From positions 1-29,937 of the forward strand of contig CAYGTK010000021.1 in assembly GCA_964352775.1 (NCBI GenBank): a stretch of 29,937 bases of DNA. Reading direction: 5' to 3'. Below the pieces are notes generated by a model. It saw only the letters and a list, made by a program, of their open reading frames with translations, made no database searches and was not told where the DNA came from. Positions 7,521 to 14,318 of the stretch are shown here, piece after piece. Position 1 is the first letter of the stretch, and each line of letters starts with the position of its first letter. This DNA comes from CAYGTK01 sp964352775 (lineage in GTDB: Bacteria > Bacteroidota > Bacteroidia > Chitinophagales > CAIOSU01). The position numbers were made by a program, and so were the translations under genes.

Positions 7521-8299
7521 TAAATAGAGAGTTCATATTACTGCTGCTGTTGGTTACTGGAATAGTAAGCACAGCTTTTCCTCAAAAGGGAAACAGTCTT
7601 ATCCGTTCAGGCAATGAGCTTTACGAACAAGGTAAGATAGATGAGGCCTATCAAAAGTATGAGCAAGCACTAGAAAAAGACCCTGATGCTGCGGAAGCTT
7701 TAAATAACAAAGGCCTAACCCTGTTTAAGCAGGAAAAATATGAAGAAGCTACGGGTCAACTTGAAGCGGCAGCTACCTTAGCTGATGACCCCAAGTTACA
7801 GGCCCAAGCCCACTTTAATGCTGGGAATGCTTACATGGCACAGCAAAAATTTAAACAAGCAGTAGAGCAGTATAAGTCAGCCTTACGGGCCGACCCTACT
7901 GATAAGGATGCCAAGTACAATTTGGCTTATGCAATGAAGATGATGAATAACCCTCCACCTGATCAACAAAAAGAGGAAGAGGAAAATAGTGAAGGGGAGA
8001 ACGAAGAAGAGAAGAACAAACCTCAAGATCAAGACGGCGAGAATAATAAGCAAGAAGGAGAGAATCAAGAAGAGAGTGAAAACGACGAAGAAGGGTCAGA
8101 AGGTGAGTCTAACGAGAAACCTAAGCCTGGGGAACAAAACGAAGGCGATGCTGATACGGAACAACCCGAACAAGGAATGATCAGTAAAGAATACGTAGAC
8201 CAATTATTGAAAGATTCAGAGAAGGAAGACTCAAGGGTTAGGGCAAAGATGATGAAGCAGAAAAGGGCCAAGCCCCAAAAAATAGATAAAGACTGGTAA
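7517..8299 (+). CDS. batC: BatC, periplasmic TPR protein with acidic low-complexity tail
   Basis: This 260-residue protein has a signal peptide (residues 1-22, ending STAFPQ), about three TPR units between residues 26 and 125 (patterns such as GNELYEQGKIDEAYQKYEQA and GNAYMAQQKFKQAVEQYKSA), and then a strongly acidic glutamate/asparagine/glutamine-rich stretch at about 140-215. It ends in KPQKIDKDW, an ending I associate with BatC. TPRs serve protein contacts, and the charged tail is probably disordered. The ATG overlaps the batB stop (ATGA). The gap to batD is one base. The acidic tail makes several spurious open frames on both strands here. Confidence 0.9.
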   Translation: MINREFILLLLLVTGIVSTAFPQKGNSLIRSGNELYEQGKIDEAYQKYEQALEKDPDAAEALNNKGLTLFKQEKYEEATGQLEAAATLADDPKLQAQAHFNAGNAYMAQQKFKQAVEQYKSALRADPTDKDAKYNLAYAMKMMNNPPPDQQKEEEENSEGENEEEKNKPQDQDGENNKQEGENQEESENDEEGSEGESNEKPKPGEQNEGDADTEQPEQGMISKEYVDQLLKDSEKEDSRVRAKMMKQKRAKPQKIDKDW

Positions 8300-8300
8300 T

Positions 8301-10094
8301 ATGAGAGTTTTGGCTTTATTCGGGTTTCTATTGGTCTCTAGCATAGGCTTTGGTCAAGTGTCTTTCAAAGCATCTGCTAGCAAAGCAAAGGTTAATATCG
8401 ATCAGACCTTCCAGATCTTCTTTAAAGTGGAAAATGCTGACGCGCAAAATTTCCAAGCTCCAAAACTTTCCGACTTCAATGTTTTAGGTGGCCCTAACCA
8501 GTCGAATAGTATGAGCCTAGTAAATGGGAAAATGGCTAGGTCAGTCACTTTCTCTTACTACTTGCAGCCAAAAAAAGAAGGCAAGTTCACTATTGATGGG
8601 GCTAAGATAAATGCTAACGGAACCCAACTTACAAGTAATAAGATAACTATAGAAGTAGGCACGGGAAATGGTGGTAAAGGAGGTCAGCAAGGATCAGGTC
8701 AAGCGAAAAGTATAAATGACCAGATCGCAGAAAGGATATTCTTAAGACTGATATTGGATAAAACAGAGGCCTTTGTTGGAGAACAAATAACGGCTACCTA
8801 CAAGGTTTATGTGGAAGACCTGAACATCAATAACATGGAAATGGTAGACATGCCCATGTTTACGGGTTTTTGGACACAAGACATAGAAACAGGGAGCAAT
8901 GGTCAATTTACTGTTGAGAACTACAAAGGCAAACGATACAAGACTATTGTTGTAAAGAAGGTAGCTTTATTCCCGCAACGTGCCGGGGACCTGAATTTAG
9001 AGCCAATGAAGCTTCAAACCTATGTAAGGGTGCGGGTGAATAATGGACGTAGTGGTTTCTTTGGCGACTTCTTTGGTAATTACCAGAATGTTGCTCACCA
9101 GTTCGGAACAAGAAACAAAGTGGTAACTATTAAGCCATTACCAAGAGCAAATAAGCCAAGCGACTTTACTGGTGCAGTGGGGGCTTTCAAGCTAACACCT
9201 TCCATTGATAAAACGGAAACAAGCGTTGACGACCCTATAACACTAAAAATGAAGTTATCAGGAACGGGAAATATCAAAATGATCAATGTTCCAGAAATAG
9301 ATCTTCCAAAGGACTTTGAGGTGTTTGAGCCTAAAGTGAAGAGTAGTATTTCGGAAAAGAGTACTTACGTAAATGGCTATCAGCAATATGACTATTTGAT
9401 CATCCCTCGCCGGCCTGGTGAATTCAAGCTACCAAGCGTAGGATTATCCTATTTTGACCCAAAAAAGGAACAATACATCAGTTTAAAAACACCTGAATAT
9501 CTCATTAAGGTTGATGGTGAAGCGTCTACGGTGAATACTCCAGCAGTTAGCAATATTACTAAAGAGGAGATAGAGCTATTAGGAGAGGATATTCGTTTTA
9601 TTCATACGGATGCACCTGACCTTAGAAAAAGTGGGGAATTCCTTCTTAGTTCTTGGACTTTCGGTGGGCTTATGGGTACGCCGTTTCTTCTATTTGCATT
9701 TTTAGCTTTATTAAAAAGAAAGAATGATTCAGAGAATTCTGACGTAGTAGCAGTTAAGCGAAAGAAAGCTGGAAAACTTGCTGGAAAACGACTAGCGGCA
9801 GCTAAAAAGCATTTAGATCAACAAGAGGAAAAGCCTTTTTATGATGAACTTTCAAAAGCACTTTGGGGCTACCTAGGCGATAAGCTGGATATAAGTTCAG
9901 CACAGCTTTCTAAAGAAGGTGTTACAAAAGCTTTGATTAGCAGTAGAGTTGATAAGTCTACTATAGATGAGTTATTCTTAATAATTGATGATTGCCAAAT
10001 GGCATTATTCGCTCCTACAGCTTCTGGAAGTATGGAGAAGACCTATCAAAAGGCAAATTCATTGATAAATAAACTAGAGGAGGGACTATCATGA
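8301..10094 (+). CDS. batD: BatD, oxygen-tolerance protein with periplasmic beta domains
   Basis: This 597-residue protein has a signal peptide (residues 1-18, ending SIGFGQ), a long beta-sandwich region with the opening VSFKASASKAKVNIDQTFQI typical of BatD, and a glycine-rich linker near 120-140. A second repeat-like domain follows (LRLILDKTEAFVGEQITATYKVYVED), then a membrane helix at about 453-471 and a helical cytoplasmic tail with PFYDELSKALWGYLGDKL. The tail is the same type as in the BatD-like protein two genes before batA. Length and domain order fit BatD. It starts one base after the batC stop and overlaps batE by an ATGA. Confidence 0.92.
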   Translation: MRVLALFGFLLVSSIGFGQVSFKASASKAKVNIDQTFQIFFKVENADAQNFQAPKLSDFNVLGGPNQSNSMSLVNGKMARSVTFSYYLQPKKEGKFTIDGAKINANGTQLTSNKITIEVGTGNGGKGGQQGSGQAKSINDQIAERIFLRLILDKTEAFVGEQITATYKVYVEDLNINNMEMVDMPMFTGFWTQDIETGSNGQFTVENYKGKRYKTIVVKKVALFPQRAGDLNLEPMKLQTYVRVRVNNGRSGFFGDFFGNYQNVAHQFGTRNKVVTIKPLPRANKPSDFTGAVGAFKLTPSIDKTETSVDDPITLKMKLSGTGNIKMINVPEIDLPKDFEVFEPKVKSSISEKSTYVNGYQQYDYLIIPRRPGEFKLPSVGLSYFDPKKEQYISLKTPEYLIKVDGEASTVNTPAVSNITKEEIELLGEDIRFIHTDAPDLRKSGEFLLSSWTFGGLMGTPFLLFAFLALLKRKNDSENSDVVAVKRKKAGKLAGKRLAAAKKHLDQQEEKPFYDELSKALWGYLGDKLDISSAQLSKEGVTKALISSRVDKSTIDELFLIIDDCQMALFAPTASGSMEKTYQKANSLINKLEEGLS

Positions 10095-10843
10095 GACTAT
10101 TCTGTTTGACCTTTCTACTACTACTTTCTAATATTTCCTTGAAAGCAGATGAGGCGGGGACTTTGTTTGAAAAAGGAAATGCATCGTATACCGAAAAACG
10201 CTACGAAGAAGCCATTGAAAGCTATGAAGCAATACTAGATAAAGGCTATAGCTCTGTTGATGTACATTATAACTTAGGGAATGCCTATTTTAAAAATGAG
10301 GAGCTGGGTAAAGCGTTATTAAATCTTGAGCGTGCACTGAAGCTTGCACCTGATAATGAAGATGTTCTTCGTAACCTAAGGATAGCTAATCTTCAAGTAT
10401 CAGATAGAATTGATTCTGGCGAAGGGCTAGCCTTACTTAGGTGGTGGAATGCCTTTCTAGTAGCTAGATCTTCTGATGGCTGGGCATGGTTAGCTATCAC
10501 AATGATGTGGCTATCGTTCGTACTATTCGTACTATATTTGTTTGGTGGAGCAAAATCTAAGCGACTAGGATTTTTTGCTGGCTTGGTATTCTTGTTAGTA
10601 TCCCTTGTGTTCGGGGGATTATCTTACCAGCAAATGCGTTATGCAAAGAATCAACGCACAGGTATCATTATGCAGACCAATGTGTATGTGAAAAGTGAAC
10701 CGATGACGGAAAGTACTGATCTCTTCATTTTAAGAGAAGGTACAAAAGTTGCTATTATGCGTCGTGAAAATGAGTGGTATCAGATAAAATTACCTGATGG
10801 TAAGGTGGGTTGGCTATCACCCGATGAGTTAACAGCTATTTAA
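10091..10843 (+). CDS. batE: BatE, TPR and SH3 membrane protein ending the bat operon
   Basis: This 250-residue protein has a signal peptide (about residues 1-19), two TPR units (about 22-90, e.g. GNASYTEKRYEEAIESYEA and LGNAYFKNEELGKALLNLE), two membrane helices (about 130-150 and 157-176), and a bacterial SH3 domain at 190-250 with the ending WYQIKLPDGKVGWLSPDEL. This is the known BatE plan: periplasmic TPR and SH3 domains held at the inner membrane. The start overlaps the batD stop (ATGA). The stop lies within a 16-base palindrome and overlaps by 8 bases the end of the convergent RsbW-like gene, so the transcripts of the two units overlap. Confidence 0.92.
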   Translation: MRLFCLTFLLLLSNISLKADEAGTLFEKGNASYTEKRYEEAIESYEAILDKGYSSVDVHYNLGNAYFKNEELGKALLNLERALKLAPDNEDVLRNLRIANLQVSDRIDSGEGLALLRWWNAFLVARSSDGWAWLAITMMWLSFVLFVLYLFGGAKSKRLGFFAGLVFLLVSLVFGGLSYQQMRYAKNQRTGIIMQTNVYVKSEPMTESTDLFILREGTKVAIMRRENEWYQIKLPDGKVGWLSPDELTAI

Positions 10844-10849
10844 ATAGCT
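10834..10849. repeat. 16-base perfect palindrome at convergent gene ends
   Basis: AGCTATTTAAATAGCT is its own reverse complement and contains the stop codons of both batE (TAA) and the convergent ATPase gene (TAG). As RNA it could fold to a 6-bp stem with a TTAA loop on either strand. No T-run follows on either side, so terminator function is uncertain. Confidence 0.5.
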
Positions 10850-11255
10850 TAACCATTCGTAATCCGCTTTTCCCTTTGTCGGTAGTAAAAAAGGCAACTA
10901 TATCCATAATGGAATAGATAAGCTTAAGACCTAAGCCGCCCTTTTGTTTGTCTTTAATTATTGATTTAAGGTCTTTACCTTTTTTCTTTTCTAAAACATC
11001 GGTATCAAATAACCCTATGTTGTGTATCTCAATGCTGATACGCTTTTTAGTCACGTCTATATCCAAGGTAATGGTGTTTTCTTCTTCGCCTTCATTGCCA
11101 TGAATAATAGCATTAGCTACTGCCTCGTCTACAGCTAGTATAAGTTGGTTCTTCTCAGAACTTGAAATCGTAAGATCCTCGAAATAGTCTCCTAGAAAGG
11201 CTCGTATCTCTTCCTGAGCCTCTACGGAACATACCGTTGTTAAATTAGCCTTCAT
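10836..11255 (-). CDS. RsbW-like anti-sigma regulatory factor / serine kinase (HATPase)
   Basis: This 139-residue GHKL-type ATPase has the size of RsbW/SpoIIAB proteins. The N-box is clear (VDEAVANAIIHGN, E44 and N48) and the G2 region is GGLGLKLIYSIMD. In characterised systems such a kinase phosphorylates the STAS partner and binds a target when the partner is phosphorylated. The STAS gene lies directly upstream with an 11-base overlap. One oddity: the G1 position usually D-x-G reads HNIG (N79-I80-G81), replacing the aspartate that contacts the adenine base. No membrane segment is seen. The binding target is unknown, since no sigma factor gene is near. Confidence 0.88.
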   Translation of the reverse strand: MKANLTTVCSVEAQEEIRAFLGDYFEDLTISSSEKNQLILAVDEAVANAIIHGNEGEEENTITLDIDVTKKRISIEIHNIGLFDTDVLEKKKGKDLKSIIKDKQKGGLGLKLIYSIMDIVAFFTTDKGKSGLRMVKLFK

Positions 11256-11589
11256 CCCTCAATAGCTTTTCTGCTTCCTCTTTATCCTCTACGATCTCCA
11301 GCACTGTGTGCAGACCTAATATGTTAAAGGTCTGGTAAATAGCATCACTTAAACTATGTAACGCAAATTGCCCGCCTTTATCTTTCACATCATCCAAATG
11401 GGATATAAAAACACCCAATCCGGCCGAAGAAATATAATCAAGCTCTTTCATGTCTACTGCTATTAGGGTTTGCCCTAATTCCAAAGCTATACTAATAGCC
11501 TCATCCAGCTCTATGGAAGAGTTCGCGTCTAATTCTCCAAGTATGCGAATACTAAGGATGTTGTTTTCAAATTCTTGAATTAGCTCCAT
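11245..11589 (-). CDS. STAS-domain anti-sigma factor antagonist (RsbV/SpoIIAA-like)
   Basis: This 114-residue single STAS domain begins IQEFENNILSIRILGELDANSS, typical of the family. It contains the phosphorylation loop LDYISSAGLGVF, where S55 aligns with Ser58 of SpoIIAA and is the likely phosphosite. In partner switching the unphosphorylated form binds the kinase and frees its target; a PP2C phosphatase reactivates it. The phosphatase gene lies 36 bases upstream and the kinase gene overlaps its 3' end by 11 bases, so all three parts of the switch are together. The ATG at 11589 is the natural start. Confidence 0.92.
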   Translation of the reverse strand: MELIQEFENNILSIRILGELDANSSIELDEAISIALELGQTLIAVDMKELDYISSAGLGVFISHLDDVKDKGGQFALHSLSDAIYQTFNILGLHTVLEIVEDKEEAEKLLRDEG

Positions 11590-11625
11590 CCTTACGGGGT
11601 TTTATACGTGAATATTAGAAATATG

Positions 11626-12816
11626 TTATCCCTTCTCTGCATCGTTAAACTTTATTACGATCATGGTAAGATCATCTTGGCCATCTTCACGAGCAGTTCG
11701 GGTCTTTAGATCTTTGTAAACGTTGCGTTTGATGTCCAGAGCACTTTTGTGAGCTACTTTCTCAAAGCTTAGGCGTAAGTTATCGTAGCCCTTTCCTTTT
11801 CTATCCTTCGGCTCTCCTTCTACAAACCCATCAGTGAATAGTAGAAGACAGTCTCCATCTTCATAAGGCATTGCGTACAGCGGGAAGTTCTCATCTGATG
11901 TAGCAGTATTAATTATTCCAAGACCAATACCTTCATCCTCAAGGTACCGTGCCTGTTGCTTATTGGATGAATAATATAGTAGAGGGCAATGGCCGGCCCT
12001 AATATACTCGAGCTCTTTTTTCTGCTTGTCAATTATCAATAGCGTAATGGTGACAAATGCTTTTCGGGGAAAGCAGGCATTCACTGCCTTATTTGCCTTT
12101 TGCATTAGCAGTTGGGGACTAAGGTCGAACTGAAAGAGGGTTTGAAATATTCCTTTTATTTCAGCCATATGTAAAGAGGCTGAAATCCCTTTACCCGTAA
12201 CATCTCCGATAACAATAGCTAATCTGTTATCGTCAAGTTGAAAGTAGTCGTAAAGATCTCCTCCTACAGCTTTTGCTGGATGTAAAAGCGTGCTAAGTTC
12301 AAAGGCCCCATTGTATGGAATAGACTTTGGTATTAAACTCTTTTGTATGTCTTGCGCTATTTTGAGCTCTGTTTCAAGGTCTTTATTCGAGTTCGCTAGG
12401 GCAAGTAATTTATGATTCTCGAATGTTAAGAGGGCTTTATCACAGAGCAACTCTAATTTCTCTCTTGAGGAATTAGAGAATCCATCAACACCATTTTTAA
12501 GCAACACCAATTGCCCAAGCTGATTTCCTACACTGCCCAGAGGGCATATTAATATAGAGTTAATCCCCTCAATTTTGGATGCTTCATCATAGTGCGTCTT
12601 GTTGGTGCTAATAGGGTAGTTGCTAGAAACTAAGCCATCTAAACGAGTCATTTCCCGTAGGTTCAGGTTTTTAGCTTTTGTGGCTGGGGAAGCTTCGTCA
12701 ATAGCAAACTTTATCCATCCAGAATCTGCTTGAGTAGTTGTGTATGCCGTGTCTAGAAGATCTGTTAAAAGCTTCTCGCCAAGCAGAGTGATGCTATTTG
12801 TTAAGGATGGGTTCAT
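11626..12816 (-). CDS. GAF-like domain PP2C (SpoIIE/RsbU-type) serine phosphatase
   Basis: This 396-residue soluble protein has an N-terminal GAF-like sensor region (about residues 1-140), a helical linker with the RsbU-type pattern LKIAQDIQKSLIP (151-163), and a SpoIIE-type PP2C domain (about 175-390). Catalytic landmarks are VGGDLYDYF (184-192), GDVTGKG (204-210), RAGHCP, FTDGFVEG and the closing DGQDDLTMIVI. Such enzymes dephosphorylate STAS antagonists in response to a signal sensed by the attached domain. It is the first gene of the minus-strand cassette phosphatase-STAS-kinase. I call the N-terminal domain GAF-like from its predicted pattern (NSILICPLGSVGNQLGQLVLL); the ligand is unknown. 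Confidence 0.9.
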   Translation of the reverse strand: MNPSLTNSITLLGEKLLTDLLDTAYTTTQADSGWIKFAIDEASPATKAKNLNLREMTRLDGLVSSNYPISTNKTHYDEASKIEGINSILICPLGSVGNQLGQLVLLKNGVDGFSNSSREKLELLCDKALLTFENHKLLALANSNKDLETELKIAQDIQKSLIPKSIPYNGAFELSTLLHPAKAVGGDLYDYFQLDDNRLAIVIGDVTGKGISASLHMAEIKGIFQTLFQFDLSPQLLMQKANKAVNACFPRKAFVTITLLIIDKQKKELEYIRAGHCPLLYYSSNKQQARYLEDEGIGLGIINTATSDENFPLYAMPYEDGDCLLLFTDGFVEGEPKDRKGKGYDNLRLSFEKVAHKSALDIKRNVYKDLKTRTAREDGQDDLTMIVIKFNDAEKG

Positions 12817-12897
12817 TAGGCTTCTCTAAAGTACTACTACGCTGTCTGCACCGAAAATGCCCTGTACACAAAGCAAGGTGGATAAGTGCCAAAGAAT

Positions 12898-12905
12898 TAT
12901 CTTTG
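12898..12905 (+). promoter_or_regulatory. -7 promoter box of rlmD
   Basis: TATCTTTG matches the Bacteroidota -7 consensus exactly and lies only 6 bases before the rlmD ATG at 12912. If used, the transcript would be leaderless or nearly so. No good TTG/TTTG box is seen at the expected -33 position, which lowers confidence. Confidence 0.35.
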
Positions 12906-12911
12906 CCACCT

Positions 12912-14318
12912 ATGGCAAGGAGGAAACGCACAGGTTATGTTATTGAGCAACTAACCATCGAAGATCTAGAAATACAAGGTAAAGGTGTAGCACGCGATAA
13001 CGGAAAGGTCATTTTCGTGAATGATGCTTTACCAGGCGAGACAGTAGATGTATTGGTCATCAAAAAGAAAAGGGATTATGCAGAAGCTAAACCTATCAAA
13101 TTCCATTCGCTATCGCCAAAACGGATAGAGCCGTTTTGTAGTCATTTCGGAAGTTGTGGTGGATGCAGGTGGCAAAGTATTTCTTACGAAGATCAATTGG
13201 CTTATAAAACATACTTCGTAGAGCAAGCAATGAGAAGGATAGGGAAATTAGATGGTCCCGAAATACAACCAATACTTGGTTGTGATAAAACACAGTATTA
13301 CCGTAATAAGATGGAGTTTTCTTTCTCCAACAAACGATGGCTTACCAAAGAGCAGATCGATAGTGAAGAAGAGTTGGAGCGTAATGCATTGGGTTTTCAC
13401 GTAAGAGGTTTCTTTGATAAGGTATTAGATATAGAGCATTGCCATTTGCAATCGGAACCGTCTAATGAGATAAGGTTAACGGTAAGAGCTTATGCAATGG
13501 AGCACGGTCTTACATTCTATGATATACGAGAGCACCATGGCGACCTTAGAAATCTATGGGTTCGCATCAGTAATCTGAATGAAGTAATGATAGTTGTTGG
13601 TTTTGGCACTAACAATATGGAGAAAGTGGAAGGGTTGATGGAGCATCTGAAAGGTGCATTTCCTGATATTGCTTCGTTAAACTATTTAATCAATGAAAGT
13701 GCCAATGATATGATCTACCCTCATGAGGTTATCTGCTATGCAGGCAAACCTTATATAAATGAGGAGCTTGGTCATATCAATTTAAAGATCGGTCCTAAGT
13801 CCTTCTATCAGACGAACAGTAATCAAGCTAAGCACCTATATGATAAGGCATTGGAGATAGCTGATATTCAGAAGGATGATGTTGTTTACGATCTGTTTTC
13901 GGGTATTGGCAGCATAGCTTTATATGCCGCCAAGCAATGTAAAGAGGTTTATGGAATTGAGATAGTACCTGAAGCAATTGCTGACGCAGAAGAAAATGCT
14001 AAGGCCAATGGTATAGAGAACTGTCACTTCTATGTGGGAGAGGTCCGAAAGGTGTTTGATGAAGGATTTTTATCTTCTACATCTAAACCTGATGTTATTA
14101 TTACTGACCCGCCAAGAGCGGGTATGCACCCCAAAGTGCCTAAGGCTTTATTAGAAATTGAAGCACCGAAGATCTTATATATCAGTTGCAACCCTGCTAC
14201 ACAGGCACGAGATCTATTGGTGTTGAGTGAAAAATATGTGGTGGATACCATCCAGCCAGTAGATATGTTTCCTCAAACCTATCATATTGAGAACATCGTG
14301 CTTTTGAAGTTGCGCTAA
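12912..14318 (+). CDS. rlmD: 23S rRNA (uracil-5-)-methyltransferase RlmD (TrmA family)
   Basis: From the ATG at 12912 the protein is 468 residues: an N-terminal TRAM domain (about 10-65), an iron-sulphur motif C-x5-C-x2-C (C76, C82, C85) with a fourth cysteine at C177, and a C-terminal Rossmann methyltransferase domain. The domain shows the SAM-binding YDLFSGIGSIALYAA, the TDPPRAG motif and the catalytic loop ISCNPATQ with nucleophile C426. RlmD makes m5U1939 in E. coli 23S rRNA; related RlmCD and TrmA enzymes differ in target, so the exact site is inferred. The frame is open upstream to 12798, but that extension overlaps the divergent phosphatase gene and has no family similarity, so I use 12912. 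Its stop overlaps the convergent patatin gene. Confidence 0.9.
   Translation: MARRKRTGYVIEQLTIEDLEIQGKGVARDNGKVIFVNDALPGETVDVLVIKKKRDYAEAKPIKFHSLSPKRIEPFCSHFGSCGGCRWQSISYEDQLAYKTYFVEQAMRRIGKLDGPEIQPILGCDKTQYYRNKMEFSFSNKRWLTKEQIDSEEELERNALGFHVRGFFDKVLDIEHCHLQSEPSNEIRLTVRAYAMEHGLTFYDIREHHGDLRNLWVRISNLNEVMIVVGFGTNNMEKVEGLMEHLKGAFPDIASLNYLINESANDMIYPHEVICYAGKPYINEELGHINLKIGPKSFYQTNSNQAKHLYDKALEIADIQKDDVVYDLFSGIGSIALYAAKQCKEVYGIEIVPEAIADAEENAKANGIENCHFYVGEVRKVFDEGFLSSTSKPDVIITDPPRAGMHPKVPKALLEIEAPKILYISCNPATQARDLLVLSEKYVVDTIQPVDMFPQTYHIENIVLLKLR

Noticed and set aside
7883..8271. Several open frames on both strands within batC
   Set aside because: They are shadows produced by the acidic GAA/GAG-rich low-complexity tail of BatC.
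12798..12911. 38-codon N-terminal extension of rlmD
   Set aside because: It overlaps the start of the divergent phosphatase gene, is unlike the TrmA/RlmD family, and the TRAM domain begins right after the ATG at 12912.
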